From contig JANNYB010000107.1 in NCBI GenBank assembly GCA_031409875.1, positions 1 through 64,000 on the forward strand: a stretch of DNA of 64,000 nt. The letters run 5' to 3'. The translations under genes and the position numbers were made by a program. The notes under the pieces were generated by a model that worked only from the letters and a program-made list of their open reading frames with translations, did not search any database and was not told the origin of the DNA. Positions 1-8,771 of the stretch are shown piece after piece (within the stretch, counting starts at the first letter, position 1; each line of letters begins with the position of its first letter). This stretch comes from CALMEH01 sp031409875. GTDB taxonomy: Bacteria > Acidobacteriota > Blastocatellia > Pyrinomonadales > Pyrinomonadaceae.

Positions 1-2
1 CC

Positions 3-122
3 GTTTTGACATTAAAAAAGGTTCTGAAAAAACCAGAACCAGTTTTAATGAAACAAATAATTGAAGAGGTCAGCAGGCTAGGCAGTATTTATCAGCCCAA
101 ATCTGCTTCCCCAACCGCCTAA
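3..122 (+). CDS. 3' end of an unidentified gene (partial)
   Basis: An open frame enters from the left edge of the window and stops at TAA 120-122. It encodes about 39 residues ending in SIYQPKSASPTA. A lysine-rich, probably helical stretch (LKKVLKKPEPVL) precedes the tail. No family can be recognised from so short a piece. The frame is open from the first base and is convergent with the next gene, which fits the tail of a real gene, but it could be chance. Confidence 0.35.
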   Translation, partial: VLTLKKVLKKPEPVLMKQIIEEVSRLGSIYQPKSASPTA

Positions 123-159
123 TTTGGCGAAGGTATTGTTAAGTTTATTAACAAATTAA

Positions 160-242
160 CTTTGCGAACTTTGCGCCTTTGCGGGAAATAAATTGTTGAA
201 AATCAGAGCTTTATTTTCCAGCAAAGGCGCAAAGGCGCAAAG
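160..242. repeat. REP-like inverted repeat (GCAAAGGCGCAAAG type)
   Basis: Two arms face each other: CTTTGCGCCTTTGCGGGAAATA near 168-190 and its near-complement at 211-242, where GGCGCAAA is repeated. The element fills the 196-base gap between two convergent genes. Related words (GCAAAGATGCGAAGGCGCAAA) recur near 10221-10242. It could act as a bidirectional terminator as well as being a dispersed repeat. Confidence 0.55.
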
Positions 243-318
243 AAAAATATTAAGAAATTAAAAAAACAGACCACTAAATAGCCGAAAAAATAAATTAGTT
301 TTCGCGGGCAAAAGCTAA

Positions 319-3300
319 TTATTCGACTTTCACAAAATCTGTTTTGCTTCTCCCAAAGGTTTCGGGCGCATACATTTCTTCGGCTTTGGCTGGCGGAACG
401 ACAAAATTTCCGGGCGTGGTCGCACGCGCAAGATACGAATAATTCCAAACTCCGGCAGAAAGCAACATTGTAAATGCTTCGGCTCGATTATCGCGCAAAT
501 TTTGATGATTGAACCAAAAAGAACGCTTTCGCAATTCATCGGAATAATTCAAAAAAGTATTGCCGGACACAGCTAATTCGGGATTTATAATCTCAATTCC
601 GGCAGGTAAATTATCAACTAAAGCAACGTGATAACGGCGTGTTGGCGCAATCATCTGAATATTTACGCGCACTCGCGCACCGGCTTTAAAAGTCCAAGTT
701 CCGTCTGCATTTTGTTTCACATCGTCGGCGTTATCAATCGCTTGATATTGACGCGAAACGGCAAAACCGTAATCTGCCGCGTCTAATTTCAAATTTTTCG
801 GCGCATATTTTAAACCGATTCGATAATACAAACGCCCTTCGCCTTGCTTGTCTAAAATCAACTTTTGATTCGCAGATTGCGTTTGCAGATAATTCATCGG
901 CACACTTATTAAATTTGAATCGGTCGAGCGTCCAATGAATTTTTGTTCGCCTGCAAAAGCGTTTCCGAGCCAAATTTTAGCGACAAAATTCGGCGTAGTT
1001 TTTTCGTAAGTTTGAAAATATTTGTCGAGCGCAAGCAGCACAAACGCATTTTCCTGCGTGCTTTGCCAGCGTCCTTTTATTTTATTCGCCAACAATCCGC
1101 GCACGATTTTCGGAATCAATGAATTATCCGGCGCGGCTTTGAGCAACGCCTCCAAAATCACGCCGTCGGCGCGTCTGTCGGAACTCAGCAAAACGTATTC
1201 GCCGTCTTTGTAACTTGTTACAAAATGAGCGTTTCCAGCAGTTTCAGTAACGCGATTGAGCAAGTTTTGTTTGATGGATTCGACTTCAATTTCGGAATTT
1301 TTATCGTCTGCCAAAACCGATAAAAGCCAGCCGTCTGATTCCGCTGAAAGTTTTTCTAAACCGGCTTCACGCAATAAATTTTTCGCTTTTCCCGCGTCTT
1401 TATCGCCGAGCAAATCGCGCACATAAAGCGCGTAAGCCGAAACTGCCCAACGCGATTCTTCCGAATAAGTATTTGGATATTTTGATTCGATATTTTTCAA
1501 ATAATTCAGTGATTTGGCGATAAATTCGTTTGGAATTTCATAGCCTTTTTGCTTTGCACGCGCAACTGCGTGAGCAACGTGAACCGAAATAAACGGAAAA
1601 CTTTCGTCATCGTTGCGCCAAAAACTAAAGCCGCCGTCGCTGTGTTGAAGCGTTTGCAAACGCGCCAAATCCGACTTCATTTTCGCTTCAATTTCGTTTT
1701 TTGAAGGCAAATCTTTCGCCTCAAACGCCGTTAAAATATCACGCAAAGCCGCCACCGACAAAACTCTCGAAGAAATTTGTTCCGAGCATTCAAACGGATA
1801 ATTTTGCAGATAAATAAACGCATCCGTAAGTTCTTGCAACTGCGTTGAACTGGTCGTAACTTCCAAACCGCCAAATTGCGGAAAAACATCTTTCGGCGCA
1901 AAAATGTTTTGCACAATCGCGCCGTTTTCGTCGGTTGTGCCGTAAGTTGCAAAAGTTTCCGAAGTCGCGGGCGTATAAACCGGAAATTCGATTTCGGCGG
2001 CATCGGCAAAATTTCCCGAAACTGCGCCGATTTGAAAACGCGCAATTCCCGCACTTTCGCTCGAAACCGGAAACCGAATTTCCACGCGGTCATTCGCCGG
2101 AATTATAACTTTTTTACCGTTTCCATTAGTCAAAATCGCATTGCTCGAACGAATTGCGACATTCACCGACATCGGCGAATCAGTCTGATTTTGCAAAACG
2201 ACGGGAAGTTCAATCTTGTCGCCAAAATTCATAAAACGCGGCGCAGACGGACGAATTTGCAAAGATTGTTTCGCCGTAATCGAAGATTCGCCCAAGCCAA
2301 ATTGCTTCGATTTTGTTACCGCAACCGCCGTAATTCGATAGCGCGTCAAATTGTCGGGAAGTTTCAAATTAACCGTCGCCTTGCCGTTTTCGTCAGTAAT
2401 TACCGAAGGCGCAAAGATCGCCAAAGCATCAAAATTTCGACGAATTCTAATCTGATCTTTCTCTTTTCCGGTAATTATGTAAGCAACATCAGAATTCACC
2501 CACTCTTTATAAACTCTTTTTGCATTTCCCATTCCATTTCCACTTCCATCACCAATTCCATTGCCGCTTCCATAGCCAATTCCGATTCCGTTTCCGACAT
2601 CATCGGGATAAGAAAGCCAAATATTTTCCCGCGAATGATAGTGCGAAACATTTGGTGCAATTTCCTTATAAAAAGCGTCGAGCGAATTTCCAATTTTGTA
2701 ATCTGTCAAAGCCAAAACGCTTTCGTCAACGGCAACGATGGCAACTTCTGTGTTTGCCGAAGCCTTTCCGTTGAAATCTTTGACCTCAACATTTATTTTT
2801 GTTTCGCCGCCCGGTTCAAGCGTTTTTTCGACTGGTTCTGCGATAACATTTAATTTTCGCGTAACGGTTGAAATACTTAAATTAAGTTCGCCGCTGGCAA
2901 ATGCCGGACGCTTTGCCAATTTCGCATCGCGTTCATCGTCATAAACAACTCTTTGCGCCGTTCCGACTAAATCAATTTTGACGTGAATATTAGGCAGATA
3001 GCTTTCTTCAATCGGAATTTGTAAAACAGTCGAGGCTTCATTCATCGAAAAACGCTCGGTTTTAATAATTCCGTTACGCTCTAAAGTCATTACGCCTTCG
3101 GCGGGAAAAAATGGCGAATTGACCAAAATTTCGGCGGTTTCATTAGGCAGATATTCTTTTTTATCGGGAATTAGTTCAGCATTTTCTTCTTCAACCGTGT
3201 CGGAGTTTTCATAATTTCCGCCTGCTACCCAAACCGTCAATTCGCTTTCATTTCGCCGTTCCTGATTATCCAAAACACTCGCTTTGATTGTATAAATTCC

Positions 3301-6258
3301 GCCTTGTTTAGCATTGATTTCGCACGAAGCAACAGTTTCGGCGGAGATGATTTGGCAATTTTGCGTGTCAATTATAACTTGTTTCCATTGACCGGCGATG
3401 TTTTGCCAATCATTTAATTCCGCAACTATTGAAACTACAACATTGGCAACAGATTTACCGTCAATATCGGTCGTAATTGTTTCAATTGAAAACTTTTCGC
3501 CACCTCGAACAAAGGTTTTCGGCGTGCGAATTCCAACGTAAAGCGTGGACGGATGAACCAGCAAACTTGTCGAACTTGCGAAAGTTTGTCGAGTTACATC
3601 TTGAACATTCGCTTCGGCTTCGATAGTGTAAGATCGCGCCGGATTTACCGAAACAAAATCAAGATTTATGCGGTGTTTGCCGTCAAAATCGGTTTTTCCA
3701 ACAAATTTTTGCGAAGTTTTTTCGCCATAATTGTTGTCTGAAGTTCGCCACCACGCAACGAATTTACCGAAAGTAAAATCATCACGATTCGGCGGCGTGT
3801 AATTTGTCGGCGTGGCTGTAACATTCCAATTTGTTTCGGCATTTTGCAAAAATCCGCCCGAATAATACTTTGCTTCGGCAGAAATTATTGCTGAATTGCC
3901 GACAAAAAACGGTGCAGACGATTCAACTTTGGCGGAAACTTCAAATTCAGGGCGGCGAAATTCTTCAACTTGGAAACTATGCTGAAACTCAGAATCGCCC
4001 GAAAAGTTGTCTGACCAAAATTCCAAACGCTGATTGCCAAGATTGATGTTTTCAGGTAATTTGATTTTGAAATCAAACGCGCCGAAAGTATTGATTTGGG
4101 CAGTTCCTTTAGCAATTTCGTTGTTTCTCGAATCTCGCAAAACGTAATTTACGCTTTTCTTGTCATCGCCGAGCGCGGCAATATCGGTAAATTTTCCGCC
4201 TGTAACTTTGCGAATATAACCTTTTATCGAAACTTCTTCATTCGGGCGATACATTTTTCGATCATCGAAAACAAACCAACGCAAACCGTCAAATTGCGGT
4301 TCTTTTATCCAATCATTTCGGCTATTGTAATATTCGTTTTCCCGCAAAATTGCCGAATCTTGCGCTTGTTTTGCCATCAGCCAATCGCCAACGAATTTAT
4401 TTTCTTCAGGCAGATTTATTTCGCCGATTCCGCTTTGGTTTGTCGTTTCGCTTTCACCGCTCGGCAAAGAAATTTGCACATTTTCAAGTGGTTTTCCGTT
4501 TCGCAAATCGCTTGCAAAAACTGAAATTTTCTCATAATCGGAAACTGCGTTAAGCCCGATATTTGTTTTTTGAAGCCACTTTATGATTGGTTCATCCTTT
4601 TTATCAGGCGTTTGAATAATTAAAATTGCGTGTCCGAAACCTTCTGTCAAAGCCGGATTTATATCAATTTTCGTTTCTATGTATTCATCAGGTTTTGCTT
4701 TAATTTTGATTTTTTTATCGAAAACGAGTTTGCCAATTACGGGAAGTTTCGTTTTATCAGCATTTTGCTGAAAATCGTAAAACGCTTTGTAATCTTCAAC
4801 TTTTACGGCATAAAGTTTTATGGTCAAACTATCATAATTACTTGAATAAACCGGATAAATCGGCGTTGCATTCGGATCAAGCGTTAAAAAATCTTCACCT
4901 TGCGCGAAAAATTGCGGAGCTTCTACGCCGACTTTGAAAACTGCCGTAACGTCTTTGCCGAGTGGTTGTTTATAAAAATCAATCGCCTTGCCTGAAATTG
5001 TAATCTTGTAAGTTGTGTTCGATTTTTTTCTGCCTTTTATGTAAATGTTGCTGTTGCTGCCGTCAGTTTCGATTGCGACATTTTCTATTGGCGGCTCAAT
5101 TTTTATGAGTGATGTGTCAAATTTTACCGGAAATAATGAGTGATTAAACTGCAAACGAAAATCATCCGAAGGCGCACATTTTGTCGGATTCGGTTGATAA
5201 TCGCAATATTGTTTGTCAAGTCTGAATGGTTCAAGCGTTTTGAATGTGAAACTTTGTTCGGTTTCGCTCACGCCTAAACCTTCGGCAGACGGCAAATTTT
5301 TATCAAAGATGACTTTGATTTCCGAATCCAACGGCAATAAATCAATCGTCTGAAATGCCAGCCAATGTTTCGGTTTAATTTCGCCTAATTGCTGAACGAC
5401 TGTGTAATTTCCGTCAACTTCATCGGTTATTAAACGAATCGGCATTCGTTTTCCGTTGGCAAATACGCTAATTTTCGCCAACACTTTTTGCGTGTCAATT
5501 TCCTGATTAAATTTCGCTGCCATCAGCGCGTATTCGGGAAAAATACCTTCATATTCAGTTTTCGGCGCAAATGTTTCGACTTTCGGCGGCGGCGTGGTAA
5601 ATGTCCACGAAATTTCTTTTTCCAACTTGCCGCCGATTGCGGATTTTGTGCCTTTCGGAATTGTTGCAGTAAATTTCGTCGCCATCGGAAAGCGCGTTTC
5701 CGCATCAAAAATCAGCGTATTTGTGCCAAGCCAACGCCATTTTCCTTTAACACTCGGCGATAAATTTACCGGAACATTTTCGCTTGCTTGCGATTGCGAA
5801 GAAACGGCAATCATCGGTTGCGAAAAAGTTATGCTCAAATCCGTAACAATTGAAACATTTCCGGTTGGCGAAAAACGCTCGATTGTGAGCGGTTGCGTAG
5901 TTGTCTTCGGTAAATTTGGTGCTTTTTGAGTTCCATCGGCAGGGAATTTTAGCGGAATGATTTTTCCGGTTTTTGGCGGTTTCAAACTATCCGAACGCAT
6001 TCTAAAATCAGCATTATCGGCAACATCAACAACCATTTGCGGCAGACGTTGAAAAATTGCGTTTGCTTCACTTTGGCTCAAATTTTCGGTTTGAACAGGC
6101 GTTTGCGTCGGACGATTAACCGTAACTTTCGCGCCTTCGCTGATGCGAAATTGCAAGCCGGATTGAGAAAGTAAATTTTGTGCGGAAACAAAAGGCGCAA
6201 AAATATTAATCCAAATTGAGAAAATAACTAGCCCGCCAAGAGGAATTTTAATTTTCAT
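319..6258 (-). CDS. Alpha-2-macroglobulin family protein (bacterial A2M)
   Basis: The product is 1979 residues, in the size range of large bacterial alpha-2-macroglobulins, which are periplasmic protease traps thought to protect the envelope. Residues 1-27 form a signal peptide ending in VSA-Q. Bacterial Ig-like/MG domains follow in the first half (for example RPNEEVSIKGYIRK). The thioester motif is intact: CSEQ at residues 1491-1494 (Cys codon 1786-1788), followed by an alpha-alpha toroid-like thioester domain (LQTLQHSDGGFSFWR) and a C-terminal receptor-binding-like domain. An odd Gly-rich tract of alternating G-N-G-I/G-S-G repeats lies near residues 1222-1247, close to where a bait region would be. 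No pbpC partner lies beside it in this window. The family call is firm; the inhibited protease is unknown. Confidence 0.93.
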   Translation of the reverse strand: MKIKIPLGGLVIFSIWINIFAPFVSAQNLLSQSGLQFRISEGAKVTVNRPTQTPVQTENLSQSEANAIFQRLPQMVVDVADNADFRMRSDSLKPPKTGKIIPLKFPADGTQKAPNLPKTTTQPLTIERFSPTGNVSIVTDLSITFSQPMIAVSSQSQASENVPVNLSPSVKGKWRWLGTNTLIFDAETRFPMATKFTATIPKGTKSAIGGKLEKEISWTFTTPPPKVETFAPKTEYEGIFPEYALMAAKFNQEIDTQKVLAKISVFANGKRMPIRLITDEVDGNYTVVQQLGEIKPKHWLAFQTIDLLPLDSEIKVIFDKNLPSAEGLGVSETEQSFTFKTLEPFRLDKQYCDYQPNPTKCAPSDDFRLQFNHSLFPVKFDTSLIKIEPPIENVAIETDGSNSNIYIKGRKKSNTTYKITISGKAIDFYKQPLGKDVTAVFKVGVEAPQFFAQGEDFLTLDPNATPIYPVYSSNYDSLTIKLYAVKVEDYKAFYDFQQNADKTKLPVIGKLVFDKKIKIKAKPDEYIETKIDINPALTEGFGHAILIIQTPDKKDEPIIKWLQKTNIGLNAVSDYEKISVFASDLRNGKPLENVQISLPSGESETTNQSGIGEINLPEENKFVGDWLMAKQAQDSAILRENEYYNSRNDWIKEPQFDGLRWFVFDDRKMYRPNEEVSIKGYIRKVTGGKFTDIAALGDDKKSVNYVLRDSRNNEIAKGTAQINTFGAFDFKIKLPENINLGNQRLEFWSDNFSGDSEFQHSFQVEEFRRPEFEVSAKVESSAPFFVGNSAIISAEAKYYSGGFLQNAETNWNVTATPTNYTPPNRDDFTFGKFVAWWRTSDNNYGEKTSQKFVGKTDFDGKHRINLDFVSVNPARSYTIEAEANVQDVTRQTFASSTSLLVHPSTLYVGIRTPKTFVRGGEKFSIETITTDIDGKSVANVVVSIVAELNDWQNIAGQWKQVIIDTQNCQIISAETVASCEINAKQGGIYTIKASVLDNQERRNESELTVWVAGGNYENSDTVEEENAELIPDKKEYLPNETAEILVNSPFFPAEGVMTLERNGIIKTERFSMNEASTVLQIPIEESYLPNIHVKIDLVGTAQRVVYDDERDAKLAKRPAFASGELNLSISTVTRKLNVIAEPVEKTLEPGGETKINVEVKDFNGKASANTEVAIVAVDESVLALTDYKIGNSLDAFYKEIAPNVSHYHSRENIWLSYPDDVGNGIGIGYGSGNGIGDGSGNGMGNAKRVYKEWVNSDVAYIITGKEKDQIRIRRNFDALAIFAPSVITDENGKATVNLKLPDNLTRYRITAVAVTKSKQFGLGESSITAKQSLQIRPSAPRFMNFGDKIELPVVLQNQTDSPMSVNVAIRSSNAILTNGNGKKVIIPANDRVEIRFPVSSESAGIARFQIGAVSGNFADAAEIEFPVYTPATSETFATYGTTDENGAIVQNIFAPKDVFPQFGGLEVTTSSTQLQELTDAFIYLQNYPFECSEQISSRVLSVAALRDILTAFEAKDLPSKNEIEAKMKSDLARLQTLQHSDGGFSFWRNDDESFPFISVHVAHAVARAKQKGYEIPNEFIAKSLNYLKNIESKYPNTYSEESRWAVSAYALYVRDLLGDKDAGKAKNLLREAGLEKLSAESDGWLLSVLADDKNSEIEVESIKQNLLNRVTETAGNAHFVTSYKDGEYVLLSSDRRADGVILEALLKAAPDNSLIPKIVRGLLANKIKGRWQSTQENAFVLLALDKYFQTYEKTTPNFVAKIWLGNAFAGEQKFIGRSTDSNLISVPMNYLQTQSANQKLILDKQGEGRLYYRIGLKYAPKNLKLDAADYGFAVSRQYQAIDNADDVKQNADGTWTFKAGARVRVNIQMIAPTRRYHVALVDNLPAGIEIINPELAVSGNTFLNYSDELRKRSFWFNHQNLRDNRAEAFTMLLSAGVWNYSYLARATTPGNFVVPPAKAEEMYAPETFGRSKTDFVKVE

Positions 6259-6330
6259 AGTAAGTTTTTTACGAATTGATTTGAAGTCAAAAATATGATG
6301 CGCCGAGTTTTGAAATCAGTTGTATTCGCC

Positions 6331-6360
6331 AAAAAAAAGAGTTGGCAACATAACCAACTC
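6331..6360 (-). terminator. Rho-independent terminator of a short minus-strand unit
   Basis: Read on the minus strand, GAGTTGG pairs with CCAACTC across an 8-base loop (arms 6354-6360 and 6339-6345), followed by eight T residues (6338-6331). It is a textbook intrinsic terminator, located 33 bases after the small frame at 6393-6509 and before the alpha-2-macroglobulin gene. Confidence 0.85.
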
Positions 6361-6392
6361 CTTCCTTCATTAAATAATTAAACGATTTTAAT

Positions 6393-6509
6393 TTATAAGC
6401 TAATTTTTCCATAATCGCCGCCGTCGGCTTCTTGTCCGGTAACTAATGCTTTAATGAATCCGGCAATTTGGACGAATTTTTCAATTGATTGTTGTCATTT
6501 ATCTTGCAT
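6393..6509 (-). pseudogene. Small peptide gene with one in-frame TGA
   Basis: An ATG at 6509 is preceded by GGAG with a 6-base spacer, a strong ribosome binding site. The frame runs 38 codons to TAA 6393-6395 but codon 5 is TGA (6495-6497). If that codon were TGG (Trp), the peptide would begin MQDKW and continue with an amphipathic helix-like segment (SIEKFVQIAGFIKALVTG) and end in DYGKISL. A terminator follows at 6331-6360. It may be a small peptide gene inactivated by TGG-to-TGA, a regulatory leader, or a small RNA. No homologue is recognised. A complete RBS-frame-terminator layout supports a real transcription unit; the coding status is uncertain. Confidence 0.4.
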
Positions 6510-6572
6510 AATTTTCTCCATCTTTGTTCTAAAATCAGACAGTCAAATTATGCAACGCAAAAGCCCTTCCGC

Positions 6573-6660
6573 GTTCAGAGTAACGCCTGGCACAAGCCCC
6601 GTGGTTTTCACCAGCGAAGCGCGGTGAAAATACTTCACGCCTGAAGGCGTTACTCTGAAC
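6573..6660. repeat. Intergenic palindrome (GTTCAGAGTAACGCC type)
   Basis: The outer arms GTTCAGAGTAACGCCT (6573-6588) and AGGCGTTACTCTGAAC (6645-6660) are exact complements. Inside is a second hairpin, TTTTCACC...GGTGAAAA, around AGCGAAGCGC. The element abuts the stop codon of the S9 peptidase gene and could serve as its terminator. Its layout, with an AGCGAAGCG core, resembles the palindromes at 31050-31190 and 33545-33682. Confidence 0.75.
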
Positions 6661-6662
6661 TT

Positions 6663-8618
6663 TTATTTCATATATTTATCGAGAAAGTCTGCAACTAACG
6701 GATAAAGTTCGAGCCGATTTTTGAGTTTTGAGATGCCATGTCCTTCGTCGTCAAAGAGTTTATATTCGACGATTGCTTTTCTATCGCGCAAGGCTTTAAC
6801 GACTTGTTCGGCTTCGGTGTAGGGAACTCGCGGATCGTTTTTGCCGTGAATCACGAACAGCGGAGTTTTTATTTTATCAACTTTCGCAAGCGGCGAAATT
6901 GAGCGCAGAAAATCTAAATCTTTATCGAGAAAACCGTATTCGACTTCGCGTTGACGGCGACGATAACCGCTCGTATTTTTTAAGAAGGTTTCCCAATTTA
7001 CGATGCCGACCGTGTTGACCGCCGCCGCAAACAAATCGGGATAAAGCGTGATTGCCGCCATCGTCATATAACCGCCGTAACTTCCGCCCATCACGGCAAT
7101 TCGTTTGCTGTCCGCGCCGCCGCTCGTCTTTAACCATTCAACCGAATAAGCCAAATCCTTCACCGAATCTTCACGCAAACGAACATCGTCAAGATGCGTA
7201 AAAGTCTTGCCGTAACCCGTCGAACCTCGAACATTCGTCGCCAAAACTGCATAACCGCGAGAAAGATAATATTGATAAAGCGGATTAAATCCCGGTCGCT
7301 CTTGCCCTTCAGGTCCGCCGTGGACGCTGACAATAACACGCGGGATTTTAAGTTCAGAATTAAGTCTTGACATTGAAACATTCGCAAAGGTTACGCCTTT
7401 AGGCAATTCATCTTTTGGTTTGTAATACCAAGCCGGAATTTCTTTGCCGTCAAAGGTTTTGTATTTTATCAATTGCGGTTTGACGAACGAACTTTGCGGA
7501 ATGCCGGAACGCGAACTTTTTGTAACTTGTGTGAGCGATTTTTTCTCTAAATCATAAGTCCAAATGTCGCCGTTATATTTCGCGCTCGAAAATGAAAATG
7601 CAAGTTGTTTGCCGTCATTTGAAAATGTCAAACCGCCGACAATGCCGTTTGCGGGAAGTTTGATTGATTCGGTTTTGCTGCTAAAAGTCGTGATTAAAGG
7701 TTTGCCGCCGGTTTCGTATTTTCGCAAATAAAGTTCCGAAAAACCTTCGCGGTTGAGCGTGTAGGCAAGCGTGTTGCCGTAAGTTTGCATCTCAATATCG
7801 CTCACGTCCCAATTCGTTTCGTCTAATACTTTTACTTCACGATTCGCATCGCTGAAATCGTCGCCGCTCGCGTTTTTCTGCCGCATTTGAGCAAGCGAAT
7901 AAAACTCGCGCTTATTGTTGTGCGCGAAAACAATGCCGTCCGCCGTAAAATAAACACTGCCGAATTGCGCCGAACCTTCGTGTTTCGTGAGCAGAGTTTC
8001 TTTCTTGGTTGCGACATCAATCAGATACAAATTATTATCCAAACTGAGTTCGATTCCATCGCGTGAAACGATGATTTTTCTGCCGAAAGCATCAGCCGCC
8101 GCAAACGAATTCGAGCCGTCTTGTTGATAGATTAATTCTTCTTTACCGTCTGCGAGCGTCATCGAATAAACGTCGAAGAACTGCGCGTTTCGTTTGTTTG
8201 ACGAATAATAAATCTTCGTGCCGTCTTCGGAAATCGCGCCGAAATTATGTCGAACTTTCGGCGCGTTTGTCAGTTGTTTAATCTCTGCACCGTCTGACGA
8301 CATCCAAAAAAACTGTGTGTTTTCGTCGCCGCCCGAAGCCTTTCCGAAGATTAAGAAATTACCTTTAGCAGACCAACGCACAAACGCGACATTATCTTGA
8401 TAAGCCGTCATTTGCTCAGGATAACCGCCGTTTGCGTCAACAAACCAAATCTGCGAAGTTCCGGTAATATTCGTCAGAAAAGCAATGCGCTTTCCATCAG
8501 GCGAAAAATTCGGCGAACCTGCCGAACGAATATTCAAATAACGCTCAATCGAATAATTTTGTGCCGAAACCGAAAGACAAAACGCGAAGATTAAAAACAA
8601 AAGCAGGAATTTTTTCAT
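6663..8618 (-). CDS. S9 family prolyl oligopeptidase (DPP IV/acylaminoacyl-peptidase type)
   Basis: This is a predicted exported serine peptidase of 651 residues that would cleave short peptides. The start at 8618 is preferred over an upstream ATG at 8657 because it begins a clean signal peptide (MKKFLLLFLIFAFCLSVSAQ). Residues 25-400 contain WD40/TolB-like propeller repeats (SPDGKRIAF, SNDGKQLAF). The C-terminal alpha/beta-hydrolase carries the triad: Ser513 in GGSYGG, Asp595 in HGKNDPRVP and His627 in DEGHG. All family hallmarks are present. It is a single gene between two palindromes, with no obvious operon partner. The exact substrate cannot be told. Confidence 0.93.
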   Translation of the reverse strand: MKKFLLLFLIFAFCLSVSAQNYSIERYLNIRSAGSPNFSPDGKRIAFLTNITGTSQIWFVDANGGYPEQMTAYQDNVAFVRWSAKGNFLIFGKASGGDENTQFFWMSSDGAEIKQLTNAPKVRHNFGAISEDGTKIYYSSNKRNAQFFDVYSMTLADGKEELIYQQDGSNSFAAADAFGRKIIVSRDGIELSLDNNLYLIDVATKKETLLTKHEGSAQFGSVYFTADGIVFAHNNKREFYSLAQMRQKNASGDDFSDANREVKVLDETNWDVSDIEMQTYGNTLAYTLNREGFSELYLRKYETGGKPLITTFSSKTESIKLPANGIVGGLTFSNDGKQLAFSFSSAKYNGDIWTYDLEKKSLTQVTKSSRSGIPQSSFVKPQLIKYKTFDGKEIPAWYYKPKDELPKGVTFANVSMSRLNSELKIPRVIVSVHGGPEGQERPGFNPLYQYYLSRGYAVLATNVRGSTGYGKTFTHLDDVRLREDSVKDLAYSVEWLKTSGGADSKRIAVMGGSYGGYMTMAAITLYPDLFAAAVNTVGIVNWETFLKNTSGYRRRQREVEYGFLDKDLDFLRSISPLAKVDKIKTPLFVIHGKNDPRVPYTEAEQVVKALRDRKAIVEYKLFDDEGHGISKLKNRLELYPLVADFLDKYMK

Positions 8619-8664
8619 AATGTAACGATTATAATTCTCCGTAATGAACAAGCGCAAATTGACC

Positions 8665-8771
8665 TGTCAGAACCGCCTGCGGTAGAGGGCGGTTAAAGCC
8701 GATTTATCCGGTATTTGCCAACGACTAAGACCGTAAAGTTAAACCGCCCGCTACCGCAGATGGTTCTGACA
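8665..8771. repeat. Palindromic element A, copy 1 (overlaps the end of crtI)
   Basis: The arms begin TGTCAGAACCGCCTGCGGTA and end with the complement TACCGCAGATGGTTCTGACA; the length is 107 bp. Other copies are at 39214-39321, 41054-41161 and 57982-58080. Here the downstream phytoene desaturase frame runs into the element as CAG-AAC-CAT-CTG-CGG-TAG, so the element supplies its last codons and stop. Confidence 0.9.

Noticed and set aside
2496..2853. Plus-strand open frames opposite the alpha-2-macroglobulin gene
   Set aside because: They are antisense shadows with odd composition (Phe/His/Arg-rich) produced by the Gly-rich repeat; no signals support them.
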